DNA of 64,000 nt from Dysgonomonas sp. 521. Lineage in GTDB: Bacteria; Bacteroidota; Bacteroidia; Bacteroidales; Dysgonomonadaceae. The notes below the pieces were generated by a model. It was not told the DNA's origin, did not search any database, and was given only the letters and a program-made list of their open reading frames with translations. Below, in pieces: positions 7,216-15,545 of this stretch. Made by a program: the position numbers and the translations under genes. The stretch lies in the NCBI RefSeq assembly GCF_010501055.1, contig NZ_QVMO01000005.1, forward strand, positions 43,936 to 107,935, given 5' to 3'. Within the stretch, counting starts at the first letter, position 1, and every line of letters starts with the position of its first letter.

Positions 7216-9975
7216 TTATTTCCATTTATTTACCTGTTCGGAGATATTATCATCGGTAAAATTGGCCGAAAGAGCTTTTACCCGTGCTTCAAGAAGTTGT
7301 TTCCGTCCGTCTACAGTTCTGGTATAGATAAGTTCACACGGGCCTACTTGTTCCATCCATTGCCGTGAGAAATATTGAGCCATTTTCTTATTCCTGCCCA
7401 GAATTTCGGGTACGGCATGATAATCCCTTTTTATCTGTTCTGCCAGGAATTTGCTTTTACGGATGATTATATAGCGTGGGTTTTCTATTACATTCACGAT
7501 TTCCTGCATCGAATCTACAAATACAGCCTGCTCGAATGTACTGCCCCCTTCAAGGTAACAATAAATAGCTCCGCTCTCGTCCGAATATCCGACAGCCCTG
7601 AGCCTTGCAGGATCAGATATCATCGTACCCTGCCTGAGCAATGCAGCAAGGAGAGCATTCCCTATTTGCTGTATATCTTTTGCTATATCCCTGTATTTGA
7701 TATATAATTTAAGTGTCCGGTAAGTTTGCCTGCCACAAACAAAAAGTCCGGTAAGAGCCATCAGTATAAAGAAATAATAGAAATCCTTCGGTGTACGCAG
7801 CGCCTTAATGTTTTGTAGCAGTGATTCGATAAATTGCGAGCCGAATGCAACCAATACCAGTCCTAGATCTGCCATAAGGTACTTTATCGTATTGGTCATA
7901 TATAGTTTTTTCTGCTTTGTATACTCAATACCTTTTTCGCTGTAGAATGGTATTTTAATCTCCTCTACTATCTGTACCCCTCCGGCAATGGCTTTTTCCC
8001 ATTTTTCCTTTAAGGTATGCCTGCTTCCCGCTTCTTTGAGAGTAACGATATTGATACCCCTTACTATTTCTTCGGTATAGGAGTCCCTTAAAACATTAAG
8101 GCGTTGCACACCGTTTTCGATAGTGGGTTCCTCATTATTAGAGAGTCCGACAAAACTTCTGAACCGCCTCCCCATTACTTCAAGGTCTGTACCGCCATTC
8201 TCTACGGTAGGGTCTATACAGACCAGATGCCAGATGTTGCTTGTTTTCGATAGGTTGTCTTTTTGAGTACGGATGGCGCGTCCACGCATCTGATTGGATA
8301 ACACAAACGAACCCACAAAGCTGGCAAGGACAAGGCTGTTGATCGCAGGTGCATCCCATCCCTCGCCCAGCAGGGATTTAGTCCCTATCAATATTTCTAT
8401 TTCCCCTTCCTGAAAGAGCTGGGTAATAATTTGTACCAGTTTGTTTTTTAATGCCGCGTTCGTTTTAATAATCCTGTAGCCTTCGATATACTCGTATGTT
8501 AGCGGATCCAGTTCTGTAAACCCGAACTTTGCACATAACTCGTGAAAACGGCTGATTGCATTGATTGGGATAATGGAGATGGAACCGGTAAGCACTCCCA
8601 GCTGTTTATTATCATTGTTATTCCGTCGTAAATACTCAAATATAGGAATAACGCCGATTTTGTTTATTTCAGCGCTGATATTGTTTACCATCAGGTATTC
8701 GCTCCGTATAAAGTCGGACAGTATAACCATCCGCAATTCTGATTGTAAATGGCTGTGTTCGAAATCTACAATTTCTTTTATACTGTTAATCTTACTGTTG
8801 CTGGATACAAGCAATTTGTTTATCCGCTGATTGTAAAGCAGGTTGACTTTATTCCGTTCGAGTACTCCATACCGTCTTAATTGGTTCATCAAGCTTTCTT
8901 TCTCTTCTTCAAACCCGTTAAAGAGTCCTTTTCCCTGGAAGAGAAAGAAATTCAAAAGAATCTCTATACGTTCATATAATAGTTCCGGAATTTTTACTTT
9001 CGATAATTCTTTTTCTTCTTCAATCCCGGTCACAATTTTCAGGTGGGTAAGAGGAATTTCTATATGGTTAGCATGTAAAAAAACGATACATGATGTATAT
9101 ATCGGTAAATTGTCGTAAATCCAGTCAAGATAACTTTCCGGTTGGTTCCATGCAGGAATACTTGTAATCGCCTTTATAAGAACATCCGAATGGGTCAATT
9201 TCTGATAAAGGTCGTTCATGTCTTTCCTGAACTTGTTTATCTTCTGGTATTCATCTACTGTAGGCATCGAAAAGTAGATATGATCCTGATGGGGACAAAG
9301 GTCTCCTTCGATAATCAGTTCGGGAATTGATATTTCGGTATCTATGCTGCCGTTCAGGTCGAGGTACCGCCTCCATTCGGTATATGTAACATCATAGGGT
9401 GGAGTGGCGGTAAGCCCTACAACGAATGGGTCTAATTGCTCCTTAACCTTGATCAGGGTATGCCACCATTCGTTCATCAGGTGGTGCGCCTCATCTACAA
9501 CAATCGTCCCTATATCAACGGATTTAAGCCCTCTGACAATAGACGCGAGATTCGACTTATTATGTGGTTTGATCGTAGTGGTTTTCTTAGGGGAATGTTC
9601 TTCTTCCGGTTCATCTTCTTCGTTTTCGGCTTGTCCGCTACAGGCAGAGTGCAGTCCCTGATAGGTAACAACGGTCATAAAAGCAGGCCTGCGTATATCT
9701 GTCGATATCCATTCCGGCACTTTATGTGTGTCAAGGAACAGTTCGCAGAAGCGCTGTATCCATTGATTGCGTATGGTAAGCGAAGGGGCAAGTATCAAAG
9801 TCGGTTTGTTTAGCCTTAAAGCGACTTCCAGCCCTAATACCGTCTTTCCCGAACCGGGAGGGGCTACTACATGCAGATGCCTGTCTTCTAAGTGGTAATC
9901 AAGTTCATCCAATACTTTTTGCTGGTATTTTCTCCAAGGGTATTTAAATTTTGTATCGGATGGAAAGGTTTTCAT
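7216..9975 (-). CDS. DEAD/DEAH-box superfamily 2 helicase of the RNA-repair operon
   Basis: Protein of 919 residues. Motifs in order: Walker A PPGSGKT (about 40-46), DEAH-type VVDEAHHL, TATP (GLTATPP), a long spacer, GTKSLLGEGWDAPA (motif V) and QMRGRAIRT (motif VI). Unusually for a helicase, the C-terminal third has two strongly hydrophobic stretches (DLGLVLVAFGSQFIESLL and DFYYFFILMALTGLFVCG, about residues 700-765), suggesting membrane association. Last protein gene of the Hen1-ligase-Pnkp set, 150 bp after the Pnkp gene, with a weak TATCTTTA element ahead of it, and directly followed by the tRNA-like RNAs. It might unwind or present RNA for repair; that is inference. Confidence 0.85.
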   Translation of the reverse strand: MKTFPSDTKFKYPWRKYQQKVLDELDYHLEDRHLHVVAPPGSGKTVLGLEVALRLNKPTLILAPSLTIRNQWIQRFCELFLDTHKVPEWISTDIRRPAFMTVVTYQGLHSACSGQAENEEDEPEEEHSPKKTTTIKPHNKSNLASIVRGLKSVDIGTIVVDEAHHLMNEWWHTLIKVKEQLDPFVVGLTATPPYDVTYTEWRRYLDLNGSIDTEISIPELIIEGDLCPHQDHIYFSMPTVDEYQKINKFRKDMNDLYQKLTHSDVLIKAITSIPAWNQPESYLDWIYDNLPIYTSCIVFLHANHIEIPLTHLKIVTGIEEEKELSKVKIPELLYERIEILLNFFLFQGKGLFNGFEEEKESLMNQLRRYGVLERNKVNLLYNQRINKLLVSSNSKINSIKEIVDFEHSHLQSELRMVILSDFIRSEYLMVNNISAEINKIGVIPIFEYLRRNNNDNKQLGVLTGSISIIPINAISRFHELCAKFGFTELDPLTYEYIEGYRIIKTNAALKNKLVQIITQLFQEGEIEILIGTKSLLGEGWDAPAINSLVLASFVGSFVLSNQMRGRAIRTQKDNLSKTSNIWHLVCIDPTVENGGTDLEVMGRRFRSFVGLSNNEEPTIENGVQRLNVLRDSYTEEIVRGINIVTLKEAGSRHTLKEKWEKAIAGGVQIVEEIKIPFYSEKGIEYTKQKKLYMTNTIKYLMADLGLVLVAFGSQFIESLLQNIKALRTPKDFYYFFILMALTGLFVCGRQTYRTLKLYIKYRDIAKDIQQIGNALLAALLRQGTMISDPARLRAVGYSDESGAIYCYLEGGSTFEQAVFVDSMQEIVNVIENPRYIIIRKSKFLAEQIKRDYHAVPEILGRNKKMAQYFSRQWMEQVGPCELIYTRTVDGRKQLLEARVKALSANFTDDNISEQVNKWK

Positions 9976-10046
9976 TGTTTAGTTTGAAATTGAGGGGTAA
10001 AGATAATATTTTTCAGGACAAAAGCATGAAAATAATATCCTTTGTC

Positions 10047-10112
10047 AGAGGCAGCGGCTTGTCCCTGCCTGCTTATTACATCTGTGGGCAACCACAAGGA
10101 TTGCCCCTACAT
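10047..10112. repeat. Fragment of repeat family R3
   Basis: Sequence GCAGCGGCTTGTCCCTGCC...GGATTGCCCCTACA matches the inner part of the R3 elements at 52769-52904 and 62793-62930, but both terminal inverted repeats are missing. It lies between the Pnkp and helicase genes, suggesting an old insertion in the operon. Confidence 0.6.
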
Positions 10113-10125
10113 ACATCTGATTTTT

Positions 10126-11040
10126 TTAAAAATTCCCATAATTTACCTGAAAGCAAGGCAGTTTTAATTTCTTACGCCACATCTCTACTACCTGATCGCG
10201 GTCGTCGAGTACAAATTCGATGTAATATTTATCCTTAATCTTGGCATCGAATATTTCTTTTTTTATAATCGAGTCCTTTCTGTAATCTTTACTTTCACGC
10301 ATCCATAACTGATGGTAAGGGATGCTGTGCATTTCGAGAAAACGTAAGGTCGGTTCGCTGTACCGGTCTTCACGCCCTGAGACTAACAGTATCTGATAGC
10401 CTTCTTTTGCAAAAGCTTTCAGTGTATTGGCAACAGGTTCGTTCAGCTTATCCTGATCGCTTCTGGATGCGTCGAACGGATTGCGGTCGTCCATCAGGGC
10501 AAGCGTACCGTCAAGGTCGCAGATAATCGCCTTTGGTAGTTTGGTATTCTGCTCTAAGCGGTCTTCATGCTTTTTTATCATCGGGCGAAGAGAGAAGTCG
10601 AACGTCTTTTTCAATTCTTCCAGTTCCTTGATATAACGTTTCTGCACATTTGCAGGGATATATTTGCCTGTTTCCTTGTTTCGTTTATCGCAGCGTTCGG
10701 CCAGTTCTTTAGCATCAGCTTCGAATACTTTGAAGGAAATATCCGCCATCGTATTGAACTTGTCGATATAATGATTCAGATATTCTGCACGGCAGTGTGT
10801 AGCATCTATCAGTACATTGCACCTTTTTCTCAGCAATGCTTCTATCGACACATCGAGCATATCCGTTATCAGCCCTTCTTCGCGTGGCGATAGGTTGGAG
10901 TATGTAAAGTGCATCATGCGGAAATCGTCGCGGCACAGGCGCATCCAGTTTTCTTCGGTACGTATATGGTATTTTGCAAATGTGGATTTTCCCGATCCGG
11001 GCGCTCCGATTAAGATTAATATTTGTGGATTTTTTCTCAT
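10126..11040 (-). CDS. T4-type polynucleotide 5'-kinase/3'-phosphatase
   Basis: RNA end-healing enzyme of 304 residues, nearly the length of phage T4 Pnkp (301). N-terminal kinase: P-loop GAPGSGKS (12-19), CRDDFR (36-41, matching the RNA-binding Asp/Arg of T4 Pnkp), and RNKETGKYIPANVQKRY, the lid-type arginine segment. C-terminal HAD phosphatase: DLDGT (about 175-179) as nucleophile motif, SGREDRY, and VLDDR. It should phosphorylate 5'-OH ends and remove 3'-phosphate or 2',3'-cyclic phosphate. Its start overlaps the end of the 105-residue gene by 4 bp, and separate ligase and Hen1 genes precede it, so the operon supplies healing, sealing and methylation as separate proteins. Confidence 0.93.
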   Translation of the reverse strand: MRKNPQILILIGAPGSGKSTFAKYHIRTEENWMRLCRDDFRMMHFTYSNLSPREEGLITDMLDVSIEALLRKRCNVLIDATHCRAEYLNHYIDKFNTMADISFKVFEADAKELAERCDKRNKETGKYIPANVQKRYIKELEELKKTFDFSLRPMIKKHEDRLEQNTKLPKAIICDLDGTLALMDDRNPFDASRSDQDKLNEPVANTLKAFAKEGYQILLVSGREDRYSEPTLRFLEMHSIPYHQLWMRESKDYRKDSIIKKEIFDAKIKDKYYIEFVLDDRDQVVEMWRKKLKLPCFQVNYGNF

Positions 11041-11354
11041 CGTTTTTTGTATAAATAATGATCTAACTGTTCTATAAACTTTCCAAGCTCTATGATGTTC
11101 TCTTCCGAATTATTTCCCAACGGATATAGTTCGAATGAAAAATAGTGGTCAGGACTGTGGAAATGTTCAAAATAAACTTCAATATTTTCTTTTCTGAAAG
11201 TAAAAGAAACAGTCCAACTTGTTATTTCATCTTCTGATTTTTCATCCGGTGCTATTGTAAGATCGATAGCTCCGACAACTTCCTCGTAAGTCAGATTTTT
11301 ATCTTCGAAATAAAAAATATATCTGTTGTTAAACTTTTTTTGTGTATAAGTCAT
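11037..11354 (-). CDS. Hypothetical protein in RNA-repair operon
   Basis: Unrecognised 105-residue protein, rich in acidic and aromatic residues (motif YFEHFHSPDHYFSFELYP), with no signal peptide or membrane segment. It is tightly packed between the ligase gene (2-bp gap) and the Pnkp gene (4-bp overlap), so it is almost certainly translated with them. The fold looks alpha/beta from residue pattern only. A partner or regulator of the repair enzymes is possible; nothing in the sequence proves it. Confidence 0.75.
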   Translation of the reverse strand: MTYTQKKFNNRYIFYFEDKNLTYEEVVGAIDLTIAPDEKSEDEITSWTVSFTFRKENIEVYFEHFHSPDHYFSFELYPLGNNSEENIIELGKFIEQLDHYLYKKR

Positions 11355-11356
11355 AA

Positions 11357-12541
11357 TTACAATCTCATATCCAATCCGGCTTCAACCCTCTCACCCATAA
11401 TACGGTCGAAAACGAGATTTTTCAGCAGATAGTTTTCTTTGTTGATGTCTTTGTACTTTACTTTCAGCAATTCCCGGTTTATCATCCAGTCGTTGATAGA
11501 ACATTCCAATTTACGATCGACTTTTCGTTTCTGAAGATAGTAATCATACTGGTCGTGAAAGTTTACTCCGTAAATCATTGTCAGGTATTGATTGTTCCTT
11601 ACTTTGAATGCCGGAGGCATACTCTTTATAAAAGCCTGACGTGGTTTGATCACAATGCCCTCTTCCATATTCTGCTCTAAGGTAGCAAACCATTTGTAGA
11701 CTTCCTGCACTGTATGGTTAAATTCTTCATCATTGCGGATATATAAATTCAGATATTCATCGTCATTCACTTCTTTGTAACTAAGGTTGTCGTTTACAAT
11801 CAGTTCGCTGCCGTCTTCATATACTCTTTTCAGGATATTGAACGGTTTGAAGTGTATCGCCCCCTTTTTCCCAAAGTGATTTATCTGTGCTTCGTAAATA
11901 TCTATACTTGTCTTGTAAGTATCAAGTTCGAGCACATTAAAAGCTTCCAGCGATTCATACTGGCGGATAATATGATGAGGATACTTTTCTCTCAATTCCT
12001 TGAGAGAAAGAGTATTCTTATCTTCAATAAAGTGTATGTAAGGTTGGGAAGCCTTTACTTTTGCAATTTTTTCGTATACATCCGAATGCGCTAAATGAGT
12101 ATAGTGATTCTGGTGTACATTCAGGTATCCTTCAAACTCATTTTCAATCAATCCTTTACCCAAAGCACTCCACGGCATCAGTTCCGATTGGATGATAAGC
12201 ATGGCCGTATCCGTCCAGTCGATACGGCTGTGCAGTCCGCGGCAGGCTTCTACAGCAGCATCAAGGTCTATATGGTCTATTTTGTGCCCGTTGCGGCTAA
12301 CGAAATAGGTTTCTTCAAGATTCTTTTTCAGGTATATATCACAATAAGAACCCATATACTTCTTTTGTACTACTATTTCCTGCACTCCATTTTTGTAGAA
12401 GTAGCGGATGCCTTCGTAGATACTTTCTATCTCGTTTCGTTCGATTGATTTTGGAGCAGGGGATATGGTTGGAGAAAAAGCGTTTACCTTATTCTCACAA
12501 AACCAGTCTATTCTATTTTTTAGTCGTTTTAAGTCTTCCAT
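11357..12541 (-). CDS. Pnkp-type RNA ligase (stand-alone ligase domain)
   Basis: ATP-dependent nucleotidyltransferase of 394 residues. Motif I is KYMGS with the likely adenylated lysine at 61; motif IV EEGIVIKP lies near 291-298 and motif V FKVRNNQYLTMIYG near 313-326. The last two are the characteristic form of the ligase domain of bacterial Pnkp, which in the classical enzyme is fused to kinase and phosphatase. Here it is a separate protein. Bacterial Pnkp ligase domains are known to need Hen1 for sealing, and a Hen1 gene directly precedes it (1-bp spacing, adjacent stop and start). Motif I has Tyr where the usual GSR arginine sits. Confidence 0.88.
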   Translation of the reverse strand: MEDLKRLKNRIDWFCENKVNAFSPTISPAPKSIERNEIESIYEGIRYFYKNGVQEIVVQKKYMGSYCDIYLKKNLEETYFVSRNGHKIDHIDLDAAVEACRGLHSRIDWTDTAMLIIQSELMPWSALGKGLIENEFEGYLNVHQNHYTHLAHSDVYEKIAKVKASQPYIHFIEDKNTLSLKELREKYPHHIIRQYESLEAFNVLELDTYKTSIDIYEAQINHFGKKGAIHFKPFNILKRVYEDGSELIVNDNLSYKEVNDDEYLNLYIRNDEEFNHTVQEVYKWFATLEQNMEEGIVIKPRQAFIKSMPPAFKVRNNQYLTMIYGVNFHDQYDYYLQKRKVDRKLECSINDWMINRELLKVKYKDINKENYLLKNLVFDRIMGERVEAGLDMRL

Positions 12542-13882
12542 TTAATTCTCTTTTTGATAACTGTTAACTGATAACTGTTGACTGATCACACACCCTTGTG
12601 TTGGCTGAATACCATTCAGGCTGTCTCCTAATTGGAAAAATTCTACTTTGTATTGTTCCGGTTTTCCTGTATAGAGAATACAATCTTCGACCAGTTTCTC
12701 AAACTCTTGCCTTGTTAGTTCAAAGCGATGGTCATCGTGTCGAAGCGCTGTCTCCATATTGTAGAACTGATTAAATTCTACATTCGGAGTGGTAATGATC
12801 AGTTTGTTAAAGTTATAAGACAATGCTTTCTTTATCAATATATCGGCTTCCTCTCTCGGGTTGTGTTCTATTACTTCCGTTAACAGTATGTTTACCAATT
12901 GGTTGGATGTAAATTGTTCCAGTGAGTTATAGAATACAAGGTTATCCTCCTCATATCTGCGGGCGATGTTTTCGCTCAGCCGTTCAAATTGCGGGTCTTT
13001 ATCGACAGCATAATACGGCGCTTTAAATTCCTTCGCCATCATCTTCTTGTAATAGGTAAATTCTCCACAACCAATATCCAGTATAGGTATATCCAGCTCT
13101 AACTGATTTGTTATAAACCAAGTACGTTGCAGGTATGTGCCTTGTAGTACGAGGTTGGCTTTCAGTCCGTTCCCTTCCAGATATTTTTCAAATACAGGTT
13201 TCAGTTCGTTAAACTGTCGTTCCGATTTGATAGCCTTCATAATGAAGAGATAGAACACGAAGTATGGCACTTCTTCGATATTAGTCAAAATACGCCCGTA
13301 TTTCTGCGCCAGCTGGTCATCGATATATGTAAACATACCGTAGTCGTTGGTCACATGCGTAAATAATGACACCAAGGCCAACAGGTTGAAGGCTTCGAAA
13401 ACAGATTTGGCTGTAATCGTCAGCTTAAAAATACGGTTAGTCTGTTGCTCCGCCTTTACTCCATCAAAATATTTTGATGGCAGGAACCGCCCGTTGCGGA
13501 ACCAACTGGAGTCGATATAGAATGACGGTATCTCTATCGTGCAACTTTCGGTATCGGCAACACCTTGCGTAATGCCCAGCCATGTAATCTGTTTTTCTGA
13601 GAATTCATTCTTTTCCTTCAGTATATGGCCGAAAAGTTCATTGCAAATATGCAGTACAGCCAATGGTGTGCAATAACTCTGATAATCTATCTGGTTGCTT
13701 TCTTCGGGCAGATAGCTGTATTTGGTATCTTGGAAAATTACTTCATAGTAGTGCTTGCTTACTGCGTTTCCTACAATCTGCCCGTTCTTTAATGTTTTGA
13801 AATACAGTCCGTAGTCTGTGTCCGGATTCTTGAAAAGGATATCCAACAGATGATCGTTTTCACTTCTGATTTTTAAGATCAT
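12542..13882 (-). CDS. Hen1-like 3'-terminal RNA ribose 2'-O-methyltransferase
   Basis: Protein of 446 residues, close to bacterial Hen1 (about 465). The N-terminal half (1-230) corresponds to the ligase-activating region. The C-terminal methyltransferase has SAM motif ILDIGCGEFTYY (about 267-278), then the Hen1 metal ligands EVIEH (336-340) and RHDDHRFE (381-388) with TTPNVEFN between. It methylates the 2'-OH of the 3' end at a break before sealing, making the repaired RNA resistant to the same cut. First gene of the operon; a -7 element and an inverted repeat lie 27-63 bp upstream. Confidence 0.93.
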   Translation of the reverse strand: MILKIRSENDHLLDILFKNPDTDYGLYFKTLKNGQIVGNAVSKHYYEVIFQDTKYSYLPEESNQIDYQSYCTPLAVLHICNELFGHILKEKNEFSEKQITWLGITQGVADTESCTIEIPSFYIDSSWFRNGRFLPSKYFDGVKAEQQTNRIFKLTITAKSVFEAFNLLALVSLFTHVTNDYGMFTYIDDQLAQKYGRILTNIEEVPYFVFYLFIMKAIKSERQFNELKPVFEKYLEGNGLKANLVLQGTYLQRTWFITNQLELDIPILDIGCGEFTYYKKMMAKEFKAPYYAVDKDPQFERLSENIARRYEEDNLVFYNSLEQFTSNQLVNILLTEVIEHNPREEADILIKKALSYNFNKLIITTPNVEFNQFYNMETALRHDDHRFELTRQEFEKLVEDCILYTGKPEQYKVEFFQLGDSLNGIQPTQGCVISQQLSVNSYQKEN

Positions 13883-13908
13883 AATTTATCTTATTTCTGA
13901 TTCTGATA

Positions 13909-13945
13909 CAAAGATAAAAGAATAGGTACGCAGCTTTTTTGCGTA
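13909..13945 (-). promoter_or_regulatory. Promoter and operator of the Hen1-ligase-Pnkp operon
   Basis: Minus-strand -7 element TATCTTTG (13916-13909), followed upstream by the perfect inverted repeat TACGCA-N7-TGCGTA (13927-13945). The repeat sits about where the -33 element belongs, so a bound regulator would block or recruit polymerase. Near-identical arrangement at 6522-6557. The WYL regulator at 19928-20944 is a candidate binder. Confidence 0.65.
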
Positions 13946-14107
13946 GCTTTGATATATTTTCCATTAAAAATAAAAAATATGTTATAGAGTTGCCCTCTAT
14001 GTGTTATAATACTTTAAAACATCTGGTGTGCCTCCTTGTATATCTTGTATATCTGACACATTTTTAGTACATTGTAGAACCTATATAAATGCCCCCCAAA
14101 TATAACT

Positions 14108-15436
14108 ATGATGAATAAACAAATAACAACGTACGCGTTACATAATTACCGTACAATTCCACAGATCGCATCACTGAATGAAGAGATGCTCAAAGAGATT
14201 GAAGTAGTTGGCAGGGTTCTCCCTTTTAAAACTAACAACTATGTAGTAGATGAACTGATAGATTGGTCGGATGTAGAGAACGACCCTATTTTTACACTTA
14301 ATTTCCCAAGGCGGGGAATGCTTGAAAAAAAACATTATGCAGCTATAGAAAAATTACTGGACGAGGGTGCGGACAAAGCAACAATGGATGCAAAAGTGCA
14401 ACAGATACGTATGGCGCTGAACCCTAATCCGGCAGGACAGGAACACAATGTACCTTATCTTGGCGAGATCAAACTGAAAGGAATACAACATAAGTATCCC
14501 GAAACGGTATTGTTCTTTCCCAGTCAGGGTCAGACGTGCCATGCTTATTGTACTTTTTGTTTCCGGTGGCCGCAGTTTTCGGGAATGAGCGAACTCAAGT
14601 TTGCCATGAAAGAGGCTGACCTGTTGCTGACATACCTTCGGCTGCATCATGAGGTAACTGATATTCTATTCACAGGCGGAGACCCGATGGTAATGAATAC
14701 ATCTACGCTGGCAGCATATATCAGGCCTCTGCTGCATCCCGATTTCGCACATGTACACTCTATTCGTATCGGTACCAAGTCGCTTGCTTACTGGCCATAC
14801 AGGTATCTGACAGATAAGGATAGTGATGAATTAATCAGCCTGTTTGAAGAAATCATAAAAGCAGGTAAAAACCTTTCGATACAGGCGCATTTTAACCATC
14901 CAAGGGAGTTATCGACAGATGCGGTTAAACAAGCAATCTCCAGAATAAAAGGAACAGGGGCTCAGATACGTACACAGTCTCCGCTGCTTAAACATATCAA
15001 CGACAAGCCCGAAATATGGTCTGAAATGTGGCGCAAACAGGTCGATTTGGGTTGTATCCCATATTATATGTTCATCGCGCGCGATACAGGCGCGAAACAT
15101 TACTTTGAACTTCCTTTAGACAGATGCTGGCAAATATTCCGCCGTGCATACCGTAAGGTCAGCGGGCTTTGCCGCACGGTACGGGGGCCTAGCATGAGCG
15201 ACCATGCAGGAAAGATACAAGTGCTGGGTGTGCAGGAGATCCGAGGGGAGAAAATATTTGTACTGCGCTTTATACAAGGGCGAAACCCGAAGTGGGTAGA
15301 CGTTCCTTTCTTTGCTGAGTATAATCCGAAAGCGACCTGGTTCAATCAGTTAAGGCCCGCTTTTGGGGAGGAAAGGTTCTTCTTTGAAGAAAGCAGGAAA
15401 AGACTGGAGATAACGAAGCCATTTTTGTTTGAATGA
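14108..15436 (+). CDS. KamA-family radical SAM protein (lysine 2,3-aminomutase-like)
   Basis: Protein of 442 residues with the radical SAM cluster motif CHAYCTFC (CxxxCxxC, about residues 145-152) and the following FTGGDPM, typical of the lysine aminomutase group. The C-terminal part differs from true lysine 2,3-aminomutase: instead of the glycine-rich PLP-lysine loop it has CRTVRGPSMSDHAGKIQV, where the lysine could still bind PLP. The substrate cannot be told. It is divergent from the Hen1 operon and ends in its own terminator. A possible link to lysine or modified-lysine chemistry beside a tRNA-Lys is only a thought. Confidence 0.8.
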   Translation: MMNKQITTYALHNYRTIPQIASLNEEMLKEIEVVGRVLPFKTNNYVVDELIDWSDVENDPIFTLNFPRRGMLEKKHYAAIEKLLDEGADKATMDAKVQQIRMALNPNPAGQEHNVPYLGEIKLKGIQHKYPETVLFFPSQGQTCHAYCTFCFRWPQFSGMSELKFAMKEADLLLTYLRLHHEVTDILFTGGDPMVMNTSTLAAYIRPLLHPDFAHVHSIRIGTKSLAYWPYRYLTDKDSDELISLFEEIIKAGKNLSIQAHFNHPRELSTDAVKQAISRIKGTGAQIRTQSPLLKHINDKPEIWSEMWRKQVDLGCIPYYMFIARDTGAKHYFELPLDRCWQIFRRAYRKVSGLCRTVRGPSMSDHAGKIQVLGVQEIRGEKIFVLRFIQGRNPKWVDVPFFAEYNPKATWFNQLRPAFGEERFFFEESRKRLEITKPFLFE

Positions 15437-15458
15437 TGTTTTTATTAAATATGAATGA

Positions 15459-15487
15459 AAAAGAGAGTTTATACAGACTCTCTTTTT
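15459..15487 (+). terminator. Intrinsic terminator after the radical SAM gene
   Basis: Ten-bp perfect stem AAAAGAGAGT/ACTCTCTTTT (15459-15468 with 15477-15486), loop of 8, T-rich tail. Lies 23 bp after the stop codon. Confidence 0.85.
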
Positions 15488-15545
15488 TGTTTCAAATTAA
15501 GACGTAGCTGATTCTTTTCTCAAATAGCCGGATTGTAAGACTTGT

